Shown one piece after another: positions 24,839-35,500 of a DNA stretch of 64,000 nucleotides. Origin of the DNA: NZQO01 sp964639255 (lineage in GTDB: Bacteria > Bacteroidota > Bacteroidia > Flavobacteriales > Flavobacteriaceae); assembly GCA_964639255.1 (NCBI GenBank), contig CAZXDP010000005.1, positions 22,168 through 86,167 on the forward strand, in the 5' to 3' direction. The position numbers and the translations under genes were made by a program. The notes beneath the pieces were generated by a model. It searched no databases. It was given only the letters and a program-made list of their open reading frames with translations, and was not told the DNA's origin. Position 1 is the stretch's first letter, and every line of letters begins with the position of its first letter.

Positions 24839-27613
24839 TTAATCGTTATTTTCTGAAATATTGAACACATCTTCCATAACGCGCTGGTGGCGTTTTTTCG
24901 ACCGCACGGCGCTACCGGCGGCCGGTGCCGCGTACATCTTTCTACTGCATACCCGGAAGTTTCTCGCTTCTTCAAAATGCATCAAGATGTGCGCCCAAGC
25001 ACCCATATTTCTGGGCTCTTCTTGGGCCCAAACCACCTCATTGGCGTTCTTGTATTTTTTAATAATATCTTTCATCGCTTCGGTGGGTAGTGGGAATAGC
25101 TGTTCCACCCGCACCAGTGCCACATCGGCCCGATCTAATTCTTCGCGCATCTCCAGAAGGTCGTAATAGAATTTCCCAGTTACGAATACGAGCGACTTAA
25201 CCTTCTTGACATCGGCCTGTGGGTCGTCTATCACCATTTGGAAGCTACCGTTGGCTAGTTCCTCCTTCGTGGAAACCACTTTTGCGTGACGCAAGAGGCT
25301 CTTGGGCGTAAACACGATAAGGGGCTTGCGGTAGTTCACCTTCATTTGTCGGCGCAGTAAGTGGTAGAAGTTGGCCGGGGTAGTACAGTCTGCCACAAAC
25401 ATATTGTCTTTGGCGCAGAGCTGCAGGAAGCGCTCCATACGGGCTGAAGAATGCTCTGCACCCTGACCTTCGTAGCCATGGGGCAATAACATTACGAGTC
25501 CGTTTTGAAGTTTCCATTTATCTTCTGCGGCCGAAATATATTGGTCTATCATTATTTGCGCACCGTTGCTGAAATCGCCGAATTGCGCTTCCCAAATGCA
25601 CAAGGTTGAAGGACTAGCCATGGCATACCCATAGTCGAAGCCTACCACTCCATATTCTGAAAGTAAAGAATTATAAATGTAAAAATGACCTTGCTTTTCT
25701 GCTAGATGGTTGTGCAACACGATTTCCTCTTCGCTTTCCTCTACCTTTATAACCGCGTGGCGGTGCGAGAAGGTTCCCCGTTCCACGTCTTGTCCCGAAA
25801 TACGCACATCGTGACCTTCGCGCAACAAAGTACCATAGGCAAGCAATTCTCCCATCGCCCAATCTAACTTGTTATCCTCAAAATACATTTTGTGGCGGGT
25901 TTCGATGAGCTTGGAGATTTTACGGAGGAATTTTTTGTCCTCTGGAAGCTTTGTAATGGTCTGGGCAACCTCTGTAAGGGCTTCGATATCTACAGTGGTA
26001 TCTACTTCCTCCATCATAGTATCTTCCTCGGCATAGGTAAAGCCCTGCCATTCTTCTTGCATAATGGCGGTAATTTCGGTCTTTTCCTCTTTTCGGGCAT
26101 CCTCTAAACTGGCTTCCAAACGGTCTTTGTATTCTTGCTCCAGCGTTTCGGTATGTCCCTTTTCAATGATACCTTGCTTGAAAAGCTTTTCGGCATAGAT
26201 ATCGCGCGGATTTTGATGTTTGGAAATCGCCTTATAGAGCTTGGGCTGGGTAAAGCGGGGTTCGTCCCCTTCGTTATGACCATATTTTCTATAACCTAAC
26301 AGGTCTATAAAGACATCGCGCTTGAACTTCATCCGAAAATCCAACGCGAACAACATAGCATGCACCACGGCTTCGGCGTCATCGGCATTCACGTGCAATA
26401 CAGGCGAAAGGGTTACCTTGCCCACATCAGTACAGTATGTCGACGAACGACCGTCCAAATAGTTTGTGGTAAAACCAACTTGGTTATTTACCACGATATG
26501 AATCGTCCCTTCAGTACGGTATCCCTCCAGCTGGGCCATTTGCACGATCTCGTACACAATACCCTGCCCCGCGATAGCCGCATCACCGTGCACCACAATG
26601 GGCAGCACCTTGCTGGGAGCGTCTTTATGGTGGTCGTCTTGCTTAGCCCGGGCAATACCCTGCACTACCGCACCTACGGTTTCCAAATGCGAAGGGTTGG
26701 GGGCGATGTTCAAGTTTATTTCCTTCCCGCTATCGGTCATCCGCTTGCAGGTCCAGCCTAGGTGATATTTTACGTCACCGTCAAAAATATCCTGGGCGTA
26801 GTCTTTTCCATCGAATTCACTAAAAATATCCTTGGCGCTTTTCCCGAAGATATTGGTTAGGGTACTCAAACGGCCACGATGGGCCATCCCCATCACAAAC
26901 TCTTCCACGCCCTGTTCGGCAGCATTTTCAATGAGCGCATCGAGTGCGGGGATAAGACTCTCGCCGCCTTCTAACGAAAAGCGCTTTTGCCCTACATACT
27001 TGGTGTGCAAGAAATTTTCAAAAGCTACAGCTTCATTCAGTTTCTTGAGGATGTGCTTTTTCTGTTCTTCAGAAAAATTGGGCTGATTGTCGTTTATATT
27101 GAGTTTTTTCTGAATCCATTCAATTTCCTCTGGATTCCGAATGTACATATATTCTACCCCTATGCTCTGGCAATAAATATTTTCTAGGTGGTCGATGATT
27201 TCCTGAAGGGTAGACTCGCCTATGCCCAATATTTCGCCCGCCTTGAATTTTGTATCGAGATCCTCATCGGAAAGTCCGAAATTCTCGATGGCCAGGGTAG
27301 GAAGGTATTTTCGACGCTCGCGCACGGGGTTGGTACGTGTAAATAGATGCCCACGGGTACGGTACCCATCAATGAGCTTAATAACTTGGAATTCTTTGAT
27401 GAACTCTTTCGGTATCTCCGTACCGTTTTGGGAATACCCACCTTCTTGATCGAAACCCAAGGCCTCCAGCGAACCACTTTCCAACCCAAAATCGAACCCT
27501 TGGAAAAACGCCCGCCAACTCGGCTCAACGCTGTCTGGGTATTGTAAGTATTTTTCGTAAAGGGCCGCGATGTGCGAAGGATGTATCGCGTTCAGAAAAG
27601 AATATTTATCCAT
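24839..27613 (-). CDS. odhA: 2-oxoglutarate dehydrogenase E1 component
   Basis: 924-residue thiamine-diphosphate-dependent E1 that decarboxylates 2-oxoglutarate. The N-terminal helix region has the family start MDKYSFLNAIHPSHIAALYEKYL. The ThDP-binding half includes EFVMGMAHRGRLSTLTNIFG, VVHGDAAIAGQGIVYE and VVNNQVGFTT. The transketolase-like half has GTFSHRHAVIKVE and LLPHGYEGQGAEHSSARMERFL. The C-terminus EVVWAQEEPRNMGAW is typical. It is the first gene of odhAB and divergent from a small outer-membrane protein gene. Confidence 0.97.
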   Translation of the reverse strand: MDKYSFLNAIHPSHIAALYEKYLQYPDSVEPSWRAFFQGFDFGLESGSLEALGFDQEGGYSQNGTEIPKEFIKEFQVIKLIDGYRTRGHLFTRTNPVRERRKYLPTLAIENFGLSDEDLDTKFKAGEILGIGESTLQEIIDHLENIYCQSIGVEYMYIRNPEEIEWIQKKLNINDNQPNFSEEQKKHILKKLNEAVAFENFLHTKYVGQKRFSLEGGESLIPALDALIENAAEQGVEEFVMGMAHRGRLSTLTNIFGKSAKDIFSEFDGKDYAQDIFDGDVKYHLGWTCKRMTDSGKEINLNIAPNPSHLETVGAVVQGIARAKQDDHHKDAPSKVLPIVVHGDAAIAGQGIVYEIVQMAQLEGYRTEGTIHIVVNNQVGFTTNYLDGRSSTYCTDVGKVTLSPVLHVNADDAEAVVHAMLFALDFRMKFKRDVFIDLLGYRKYGHNEGDEPRFTQPKLYKAISKHQNPRDIYAEKLFKQGIIEKGHTETLEQEYKDRLEASLEDARKEEKTEITAIMQEEWQGFTYAEEDTMMEEVDTTVDIEALTEVAQTITKLPEDKKFLRKISKLIETRHKMYFEDNKLDWAMGELLAYGTLLREGHDVRISGQDVERGTFSHRHAVIKVEESEEEIVLHNHLAEKQGHFYIYNSLLSEYGVVGFDYGYAMASPSTLCIWEAQFGDFSNGAQIMIDQYISAAEDKWKLQNGLVMLLPHGYEGQGAEHSSARMERFLQLCAKDNMFVADCTTPANFYHLLRRQMKVNYRKPLIVFTPKSLLRHAKVVSTKEELANGSFQMVIDDPQADVKKVKSLVFVTGKFYYDLLEMREELDRADVALVRVEQLFPLPTEAMKDIIKKYKNANEVVWAQEEPRNMGAWAHILMHFEEARNFRVCSRKMYAAPAAGSAVRSKKRHQRVMEDVFNISENND

Positions 27614-27651
27614 AATTGGGATACAAAGGGTTCTGTTTTTATAAAACGGTA

Positions 27652-27659
27652 CAAATTTA
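27652..27659 (-). promoter_or_regulatory. -7 box for odhAB
   Basis: TAAATTTG on the minus strand matches TAnnTTTG, 38 bases before the odhA ATG. No clean TTG was found at -33. On the plus strand, TATATTTA at 27693-27700 is the candidate -7 box for the divergent gene at 27728. Confidence 0.45.
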
Positions 27660-27727
27660 CAACAAATAGGGAAATTAGCTGGACGTATGCCGTATATTTA
27701 TAGGCAAAAACTCTTAAATATTTCCTA

Positions 27728-28258
27728 ATGATACAGCGTCTTCTCCCGCTTCTATTGCTTGCCATACTTACGGTTCCCACTGCCGTGCCCGCCCAAGAGC
27801 GAACGCTTCAGGTGGAGCCCCATCCATTTTGGCAACGGGTACGGTTTGGCGGAGGCATTGGACTTAGTTTCGGGAACAATTTTTTTAGCGGCACCCTCGC
27901 CCCTAGTGCCATTTACGAAGTGACGCCTGCCTTTGACGTGGGCGTCGGATTGAATGCCACCTACAACCAACTGGACGACCGGTACCAATCTACCATCTTG
28001 GGCGGCAGTACCTTAATGCTGTACAATGTAATTCCGGAAATACAATTTTCCGCCGAATTTGAACAACTTAACGTAAACCGTAACTTCGATGCGCAAGTGG
28101 GACTGCCAGATGAGACTTATTGGTATCCAGCCCTATTTATGGGCGTGGGCTTCGCATCCAGAAATGTAGCGGTAGGGATTCGGTACGATGTGCTTTACGA
28201 TGAAGACAGAAGTATTTATGCCAACCCGTATGTACCTTTTGTACGCGTCTTTTTTTAG
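27728..28258 (+). CDS. Small outer-membrane beta-barrel protein
   Basis: 176 residues with a signal peptide (MIQRLLPLLLLAILTVPTAVPAQ). Amphipathic strands follow: VRFGGGIGLSFGNNFFSGTL, FDVGVGLNATYNQL, FMGVGFASRNVAVGIRYDVLY and the terminal YVPFVRVFF ending in Phe. This fits an eight-stranded barrel. It is divergent from odhA and convergent with the polyprenyl synthase gene (two bases between the stops). Homologues are sometimes labelled after the neighbouring oxoglutarate gene; nothing in the sequence supports an enzymatic role. Confidence 0.7.
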   Translation: MIQRLLPLLLLAILTVPTAVPAQERTLQVEPHPFWQRVRFGGGIGLSFGNNFFSGTLAPSAIYEVTPAFDVGVGLNATYNQLDDRYQSTILGGSTLMLYNVIPEIQFSAEFEQLNVNRNFDAQVGLPDETYWYPALFMGVGFASRNVAVGIRYDVLYDEDRSIYANPYVPFVRVFF

Positions 28259-28260
28259 AG

Positions 28261-29235
28261 CTATACCGTTCGGCCCATTAACCATCCCCCAAACGCCCGA
28301 AAATCTTCTTTCTTAGCTTCGGAAATAGCCACTTGATCTAGCACTTCATTGGCACGCTGGGTATATCGTGCGATTTCATGCTGTGTAGCCTTTGCTGCAC
28401 CTGACACCTCAAAAATATGCCTTACAGAGGCGATCTTATCGGTAGCATCTTTCGGTGAAATACTGAAGAGCCCCGCCAGCTCGTCTGCCTGCGCTGGGGT
28501 GCTATTAGCAAGTGCGGTAAGGTATAGAAATGTTTTTTTGTTTGCGATGATATCGCCCCCAACTTGCTTTCCAAACGTTTTCGGATTGCCAAAGGCATCT
28601 AGGTAGTCATCTTGTAACTGAAAGGCAATGCCCAGGTTGCGGCCAAATTCATAGATATTTTCCTTGCAGTTTTGGGAAGCCCCAGCTACGATAGCTCCCA
28701 TCTTCATCGCAGCGCCTATTAGCACCGCAGTTTTGAAATCGATCATTTTGATATATTCCTTCAACGATACATCATCTCGAGTTTCGAAATCGACATCGTA
28801 CTGCTGTCCCTCGCACACCTCTATGGCGGTTTTGCTGAAAAGTTTCGCCAATTCCCGAAATAGCTTGGGCTCGTATGCCTCAAAAAACTGATAGGCCAAA
28901 ATGAGCATCGCATCGCCAGAGAGAATTCCCGTATTGAGGTCCCATTTCTCGTGGACGGTTTCTTTCCCCCTGCGCAGGGGCGCACGGTCCATAATGTCAT
29001 CATGGATAAGCGAAAAATTGTGGAACAGCTCTACCGCGAGAGCCGCATCCATCGCCTCATGGTAGTTTGCCTTAAAATAATCGCACGTCATTAAGGTTAG
29101 TAATGGGCGAAGTCGCTTTCCGCCCAAGCCAACAATATAGGTAATGGGCTCATATAACTGTGCGGGCTCCTTTACAGATATGCTTTGCGCTAACCGCTCT
29201 TGAAAAGCATCACTATATTGCTGCAAGATTTCCAT
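28261..29235 (-). CDS. Trans-polyprenyl diphosphate synthase
   Basis: 324-residue class I isoprenyl synthase condensing isopentenyl diphosphate with an allylic diphosphate, probably for the menaquinone side chain or farnesyl/geranylgeranyl precursors. The first Asp-rich motif is FSLIHDDIMDRAPLRRGKETVH; the second is IAFQLQDDYLDAFG. GGKRLRPLLTLMTCDYF near residue 35 and FKTAVLIGAAMKMGAI are also diagnostic. Product chain length depends on residues before the first DDxxD and cannot be settled by eye. Monocistronic; it reads away from the tetR efflux operon. Confidence 0.93.
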   Translation of the reverse strand: MEILQQYSDAFQERLAQSISVKEPAQLYEPITYIVGLGGKRLRPLLTLMTCDYFKANYHEAMDAALAVELFHNFSLIHDDIMDRAPLRRGKETVHEKWDLNTGILSGDAMLILAYQFFEAYEPKLFRELAKLFSKTAIEVCEGQQYDVDFETRDDVSLKEYIKMIDFKTAVLIGAAMKMGAIVAGASQNCKENIYEFGRNLGIAFQLQDDYLDAFGNPKTFGKQVGGDIIANKKTFLYLTALANSTPAQADELAGLFSISPKDATDKIASVRHIFEVSGAAKATQHEIARYTQRANEVLDQVAISEAKKEDFRAFGGWLMGRTV

Positions 29236-29333
29236 GGGAATTTTTGTGCGCTAAAATACAAGTTGTAAGACAAACTCTCTAAAAATCGTCGTAAAATACC
29301 ACGATGGCACCAATGTTAAAAAATTGTAAAACT

Positions 29334-29375
29334 TTGGAAACTTTTTTTGTTCTTATAGTTTCCAACGTATTTTCG
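29334..29375 (+). promoter_or_regulatory. Palindromic operator over the promoter of the TetR-efflux operon
   Basis: TTGGAAACT (29334-29342) and AGTTTCCAA (29357-29365) are perfect 9-base inverted repeats with a 14-base spacer. A TTG (29347-29349) lies inside the spacer and TATTTTCG (29368-29375) follows 18 bases later, resembling -33 and -7 boxes. A repressor bound here would block polymerase, so TetR autoregulation is the likely reading. Confidence 0.65.
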
Positions 29376-29383
29376 CCGCGCGT

Positions 29384-29992
29384 ATGAAAGAGAAAATTAT
29401 AGAGAAAGCGGCTGAAATGTTTCTTACCCTGGGTTTTAAGAGTGTGACAATGGACGACATTGCTCAGGAAATGGGCATATCAAAAAAAACCATCTACTCA
29501 CATTTCAAAAACAAAACCGAATTGGTAAAGCAGGCGGTACTAAGCGTCTTTCACCACATTACCTGCGGCATAGACCATATACAGGCCGAGCGCAAAGATC
29601 CCATAGAGGAGCTTTACGAAATCAAGAAGTTTGCCCTTCTCCAATTGAAAAACGAAAAGTCGTCCCCCCAGTACCAATTGCAGAAATACTATCCTGAAAT
29701 ATACAATTTGGTAAAGGAAAAGCAATTTACCAAAATGAACGCTTGTACTGTAGACAATCTAACACGCGGCATCGAAAAAGGGGTATACCGGGAAAATTTG
29801 GATATCAATTTTGTGGCCCGAATCTATTTTATTGGGGTGAATGGTATCAAGGACGACTTCCTCTTTCCTATGGAGGAGTTTCCAAAAGCCGATTTAATGG
29901 AGGAATACTTGGAATACCACCTCCGTGGCATCGTAACAAGCGACGGATTAAAAACGCTCAACAAATTCATAAAACAGAAACATAATGAGTAA
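29384..29992 (+). CDS. TetR/AcrR-family transcriptional repressor
   Basis: 202 residues. The N-terminal HTH is classical: KIIEKAAEMFLTLGFKSVTMDDIAQEMGISKKTIYSHFKNK-type, with the recognition helix around 32-45. The C-terminal all-helical ligand domain is divergent, as is usual. It is the first gene of a four-gene efflux operon; its 3' end overlaps the tolC start by 8 bases. The palindrome at 29334-29365 in front of it is the probable binding site, so it should repress its own operon until an exported compound binds. Confidence 0.93.
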   Translation: MKEKIIEKAAEMFLTLGFKSVTMDDIAQEMGISKKTIYSHFKNKTELVKQAVLSVFHHITCGIDHIQAERKDPIEELYEIKKFALLQLKNEKSSPQYQLQKYYPEIYNLVKEKQFTKMNACTVDNLTRGIEKGVYRENLDINFVARIYFIGVNGIKDDFLFPMEEFPKADLMEEYLEYHLRGIVTSDGLKTLNKFIKQKHNE

Positions 29993-31364
29993 ACACATTG
30001 CGACACTGGGCCTTCTTTTACTGGCATACACGTCGTTTGCACAAACGTCGAGGACGTACTCTTTCAGTATGGAGGAGGCCGTTTCGTTTGCACTGGACAG
30101 CAACTATACGGCCATTAATGCCCGTAGGGATATTGCCAAGGCCTTAAAGCAGAAATGGGAAACTACTGCAACTGGCCTTCCGCAGGTAAGCGCCGATGTT
30201 TCCTATACCAATAATCTCAAGCAACCTGTGGTGCTAATTCCGGGTGAGATTGCGGGCGGTGCCCCCGGTACTTTTACCCCTGTGGTATTCGGACCCCAAC
30301 AAATCGTGAATGCGGTAGCTACGCTCAACCAACTTATTTTCGACGGCAGTTATCTCGTAGGGCTGCAAGCGGCGCAGGCGTTTCTAGATTTTTCGAAAAA
30401 CGCAAACGAAAAAACAAAACTACAGGTACGCAAGGGGGTCATCAACGCCTATGGAAGTGTATTGCTGGCAGAGGAACTTGTCGCCATTTTTGAGAAAAAC
30501 AAGCAAAATTTAGAGCAGAATCTCTTCGAAACACGAAAAATTTATGAAAACGGCCTTACGGAAGAGGAAAGCGTGGAACAATTGGAAATAACCCTTCTCG
30601 ATATTGAAACGCAATTGGGGAATGCCCGCCGCAGTGAGGCCATAGCACGGCAAATGTTCAAGGTGGCGCTTGGGTTGAACGTAGATACCCCTGTAACGCT
30701 CACCGATGCCCTCGATGACCTGGCAGAAGAGAACATCTCCCTAAGTTTTCTCGATAATTCTCTTGCCCTTGAACAAAATGTAGACTATAAAATTGCCTAT
30801 AACCTCACCGAGCAACGAAGCCTTGAGCTAAAACTGGAACGCAGCAAGGCCCTGCCTACCCTTTCTGCTTTTTTGAACTATGGGACACAGGCCAATAGCC
30901 AGGATTTTACTTTTTTAGACAGCGATCAAATTTGGTTTCAATCTTCCGTATTGGGGGTGAACATGAGCATCCCAATCTTCAGCAGCTTACAGCGAAGTGC
31001 ACGCAGCCAAAGAGCTCGCATCGCTCTGGAACAAGCCGAAACATCCCTGAACGAAACCATTCAGAATGTAAAACTGGAAACGACCCAGGCACGCAGTAAC
31101 TACAAATTTGCGATAGATAAATATGAAAACGCGAAAAAGAACCTCGCCCTGGCGGAGCGCGTCGAAAACAAAAATCAGGTAAAATTCACAGAAGGCATTA
31201 GCACCAGCTTCGATTTACGGCAAGCCCAAACCCAGTTATATTCGGCACAGCAGCAATATTTCCAGTCTATGCTGGATGTTATTACGAATAAGGCCGAATT
31301 GGAAACCGTGTTGAACACCCCCCAACTCGAAACCGATATGGAATCGATAAAAGACAACTATTAG
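29985..31364 (+). CDS. TolC-family outer-membrane efflux protein
   Basis: 459 residues with a signal peptide (MSKHIATLGLLLLAYTSFAQ). The two-fold repeated outer-membrane-efflux domain has the usual long periplasmic helices (for example ARRDIAKALKQKWETTATGLPQ, and SARSQRARIALEQAETSLNETIQNVKLE in the second half). It forms the outer-membrane exit duct of the tripartite pump with the next two gene products. It overlaps tetR by 8 bases and precedes the adaptor gene by 27 bases. Confidence 0.93.
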   Translation: MSKHIATLGLLLLAYTSFAQTSRTYSFSMEEAVSFALDSNYTAINARRDIAKALKQKWETTATGLPQVSADVSYTNNLKQPVVLIPGEIAGGAPGTFTPVVFGPQQIVNAVATLNQLIFDGSYLVGLQAAQAFLDFSKNANEKTKLQVRKGVINAYGSVLLAEELVAIFEKNKQNLEQNLFETRKIYENGLTEEESVEQLEITLLDIETQLGNARRSEAIARQMFKVALGLNVDTPVTLTDALDDLAEENISLSFLDNSLALEQNVDYKIAYNLTEQRSLELKLERSKALPTLSAFLNYGTQANSQDFTFLDSDQIWFQSSVLGVNMSIPIFSSLQRSARSQRARIALEQAETSLNETIQNVKLETTQARSNYKFAIDKYENAKKNLALAERVENKNQVKFTEGISTSFDLRQAQTQLYSAQQQYFQSMLDVITNKAELETVLNTPQLETDMESIKDNY

Positions 31365-31391
31365 ACCCATCACTATTTCAAAATCAACATT

Positions 31392-32555
31392 ATGAAAAAA
31401 ATACTCATCCTCGCCACCTTTTCAGTGATACTAGCTTCGTGCGGTGGAAACGACGCCTCTGTAGATGAACTACTGGAGAGCGGCGACCTAAGTGCGATTA
31501 AGGCAAAGAAGGAAGCTTTGACCGAGCAACAACACGAGCTCCACGCACAACTGGAGAAACTAACGGCGTACATCGAAAAAAAGGAACGTAAGGAACGTGC
31601 CCAGCTAGTTACGACGATGGTGCTGCAAGACACTATTTTTAAACATTTTGTGGAAGTACAGGGCGATGTGGAAACCGACCAGAACATAATTATATATCCT
31701 GAATTTTCGGGTGTGTTAACGCAGGTATATGTAAATGAGGGACAGCGGGTACAAAAAGGGCAACGATTGGCTAAGATAGATGATGGGGGGTTGTCCAGCC
31801 AATTGGCGCAGCAAGAAACACAAGTAGCGCTTGCCAAGACTACCTTCGAGCGCCAAAAAAGGCTCTGGGAACAAAAAATTGGATCGGAAATTCAATACTT
31901 GCAGTCCAAGGCAAATTACGAGGCAGCAGAAAGTGCCGCGCAACAAATCCGTTCGCAACTGGCCAAAACAATTATTACTGCTCCATTTACCGGAGAAATC
32001 GATAATGTAATTGCAGAGCAGGGCCAAGTGGTGACCCAAGGCCAAACCCCGGTTATTCGCTTGGTGAACCTAAGCGATATGTATGTAAAGGCGTCAATTC
32101 CTGAAAACTATTTGGAGAGCATCAAAAAGGGAACCGAAGTACAAGTGCGGCTTTCGGCCATCGGCAAAACCTTTGAAGGGATGGTACGCCAAGTAGGAAG
32201 CTACATTAACCCAGACAACCGTACCTTCGATGTTGAAATTCAAATACCCAACGAAGATGGGCTGGTAAAACCAAATATGATCGCTACCGTTAAGGTGAAC
32301 GATTATACCAATACAGAAGCAATCACGATTCCAGAGAACGTTCTTCAGGAAAATTCGCAGGGCGAGTCCATCGCCTTTGTATACGCTCCAGTAAACGATA
32401 CAGTGGGAACAGCCAAACGAGTGGTCCTGGAAACGGGAATGAATTATGCCAACCAGGTTGAGGTCACCTCTGGCTTGCAGGAAGGGGATATCCTAATCGT
32501 AGAAGGCGCAAAATCCATTCGCGACGGGCAACGCGTAACTACCCAAAACCAGTAA
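31392..32555 (+). CDS. RND efflux periplasmic adaptor (HlyD/AcrA family), lipoprotein
   Basis: 387 residues. Lipobox ILASC at about 13-17 in MKKILILATFSVILASCGG predicts lipid anchoring. A coiled-coil hairpin region comes next, then split lipoyl/barrel-sandwich segments (IIYPEFSGVLTQVYVNEGQRVQKGQ and ITAPFTGEIDNVIAEQGQVVTQGQ), then beta-barrel and membrane-proximal domains. It bridges the RND pump and the TolC duct. It sits 27 bases after tolC and 10 before the permease gene. Confidence 0.93.
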   Translation: MKKILILATFSVILASCGGNDASVDELLESGDLSAIKAKKEALTEQQHELHAQLEKLTAYIEKKERKERAQLVTTMVLQDTIFKHFVEVQGDVETDQNIIIYPEFSGVLTQVYVNEGQRVQKGQRLAKIDDGGLSSQLAQQETQVALAKTTFERQKRLWEQKIGSEIQYLQSKANYEAAESAAQQIRSQLAKTIITAPFTGEIDNVIAEQGQVVTQGQTPVIRLVNLSDMYVKASIPENYLESIKKGTEVQVRLSAIGKTFEGMVRQVGSYINPDNRTFDVEIQIPNEDGLVKPNMIATVKVNDYTNTEAITIPENVLQENSQGESIAFVYAPVNDTVGTAKRVVLETGMNYANQVEVTSGLQEGDILIVEGAKSIRDGQRVTTQNQ

Positions 32556-32565
32556 CAAAACCGGC

Positions 32566-35500
32566 ATGAGCAAAAATCCATACAAAGAGTTTAAAATATC
32601 ATCGTGGGCCATCGACAACAAGATGACGGTGTACGTTATTATCGCCATCATAATGTTTTTAGGGGTATTTGCATATTATTCGATGCCCAGGGAATCGTTT
32701 CCCGAAATCGTCGAGACCAAAATATATGTTAGCTCGGTAAACCCTGGGAACTCTGCCGAAGATGTCGAAAAGTTCATCACGGAGCCACTAGAGGAAGAAT
32801 TCAACGATATTGGCGGGGGGAAGGAAATTACCTCCACCACCCTTCAGGATTATTCTATCGTTATCGTAGAGTTCGAGGAAGATATTGAAATCCCCACCGC
32901 CAAACAGCGGGTAAAAGACAAGGTAGACCAAGTAAAGGCCGAAACCACATGGCCCACACTGGACAACGGCGCCAAGGTGGAGCCCAATGTGTTCGATCTA
33001 AATCTATCGGAAGAGCAGCCCATTCTTAATATCAATTTTACCGGCGATTACCCTACCCAACAATTGAAGGACTATGCCGAGTACCTTCAGGAGAAGATCG
33101 AGCTGCTACCACAGATCAAGGAGGCCTCTATTCGCGGTGCCGAGGAGATGGAGGTGGAAATTGCTGTGGATATTTATAAGATGACCGCTTCAAAAGTAAG
33201 CTTCAACGATATTGTGAATGCGGTACGGGGGGAGAATAACACCATTTCTGGGGGTAACGTAATCAGCAACGGGGTTCAGAAGAATATTCGAATAATGGGT
33301 GAGATAGACAACCCTAACGAACTTCGAGATGTTGTGGTAAAACGCGATGGCGGATCGGTCTTTCTGAAGGACATCGCCACTATCAACTTCAAGGAAAAAG
33401 ATCCCACCACCTATGCCCGGGAATATGGAAAGCCGGTGGTTATGCTCGACGTTAAGAAACGGGCAGGCAAGAATATGATCGAGGCCGTAGAGCAAATTAA
33501 GGAAATTGTAGAGACCGAGCAGGAGAACTATTTGCCAGAAGGCCTAAGTATTTCCCTAACGAATGACCAAAGCATAAAAACCCAGAACCAAGTAGACGAC
33601 CTTGTAAACAATATCATATTTGGGGTTATTCTGGTAGTATTGGTATTGATGTTCTTCTTGGGCTTTCGCAATGCCCTGTTTGTAGGATTTGCCATACCGC
33701 TATCCATGCTTATGTCGCTCTTCATTTTATCTTCCTTCGGATTTACGCTTAATACCATGGTGCTCTTCGGCCTGGTTATGGGTCTTGGTATGTTGGTAGA
33801 TAATGGTATTGTGGTGGTAGAGAATGTATACACACTTATGAGCGAGGGGATGCCTAGGAAAAAGGCGGCGAAGCAAGGCATGGGCGAGATCGCTTGGCCT
33901 ATTATCGCATCTACGGCAACGACTTTGGCCGCATTTTTCCCCTTGGGCCTATGGCCCGGGCTTATTGGGAAATTCATGATTTTCTTCCCCATTACCCTCT
34001 CGGTGGTGCTAGGTTCGTCATTGTTCGTCGCGCTTGTGATAAACTCGATGTTAACCTCGCGCTTTATGGAAACTGAGGAAGAATCCTTGACCAAGAAGAA
34101 GTTGGTGCGATGGAGCCTTATCTTGGCAGGCGTGGGTATTATCCTTTTAGTGGCAGGCTTCGTCCTGGACATTGCAGCGTTTCGAGGCTTCGGAAACTTA
34201 ACGCTCTTTGCAGCCATAATGCTTTGGGTGTACAAATATGTGCTCTCGGGCGCAGTGGATTATTTTCAGTTTAAAGCGTTGAAGCGATTGGAAAATTTTT
34301 ACGAAAAATCGCTTCGCTATGCCCTTCGCGGAAGGAAGGCCTATATCTTTTTCTTCGGAACCATATTATTGCTGTTTCTTTCCTTTGTCTTGGTAGGCGT
34401 TGCGCAGCCCAATGTACTGTTCTTTCCAGAAAATGAGCCAAACCAGATTATAACCTATATTGAATATCCGCAGGGAACCGATATTAAGAAGACCAACGAG
34501 CTTACCAAAAAAGTGGAACGCCAAATTTATGAGGCGATTGAAAAGTATGAAGATGAGGATGGATATAATTTTATGGTAGAGTCGGCCATCTCGCAAGTGG
34601 GTGAAGGTGCTGGCAATCCGCAAACCGATGGTGGGCAGAGCAATGAAATGCCGCATAAGGCCAAGGTTACCCTGAGTATGCGCGAATACCAAGATAGACG
34701 TGGGGTAAAGAGCAGCACGGTTCTGGCCGAGGTGCGAGAGGCGGTAAAGGGATTCCCTGGCGCTTCCATTATTGTTGAAAAGGATGCCGCCGGTCCGCCG
34801 GTGGGGTACCCAATAAACATCGAACTACGCGGCGAAGACTACGAGCAAATGCTACGCGAGGCCGAGAATATGCGCAGTTATATCGAGGGATTGGGCATTG
34901 CGGGTATTGAAGAGTTGAAAATCGATGTCAATAAAGCCAAGCGCGAAATGGAAATTCGCGTAGATCGTGAAAAAGCGGGCCAACTTGGTGTCTCCACAGC
35001 AGCAGTGGGGCAAACGCTTCGAAGGGCTATCTATGGCGAAGAAATATCTACCTATAAAGAAGGGGACGATGATTATGAGATAAATGTTCGTTTCAACGAC
35101 CAATATCGGTATGATGAGAGCGCCCTGTTCAATCAACCGGTTACTTTTAGAAACAATCAAGGGCAGTTGATACAAGTTCCTATTGCCTCGTTGATTGAGA
35201 AAAAGAACACGGCCTCCTTCAGCTCTATTAAGAGAAAAGATTTAAAGCGTGTCATCACCCTTTATTCGAATGTACTGGGCGGCTATAATCCTACGGAGAT
35301 CGTAACCCAATTGAAGGCGCAGCTAGAAGATTATGAGATGCCACAAGACATCAATTATGCCTTTACTGGAGAGCAGGAAGAACAAGCCGAAAATATGAGC
35401 TTTCTTTTGCTGGCGCTATTTTATGCCATGGGCGGCATTTTATTGATATTGGTAGCACAGTTCAATTCGCTCTCTAAACCCCTTATTATTTTAATGGCCA

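Noticed and set aside
27728..28258. Labelling the small barrel protein as alpha-ketoglutarate decarboxylase
   Set aside because: The protein has a signal peptide and barrel strands and no thiamine-diphosphate enzyme features; the label would come only from its neighbour.
33528..34235. 235-residue open frame antisense to the RND permease gene
   Set aside because: It is entirely within a clear RND coding sequence; the Thr/Pro/Lys-rich product has no family features.
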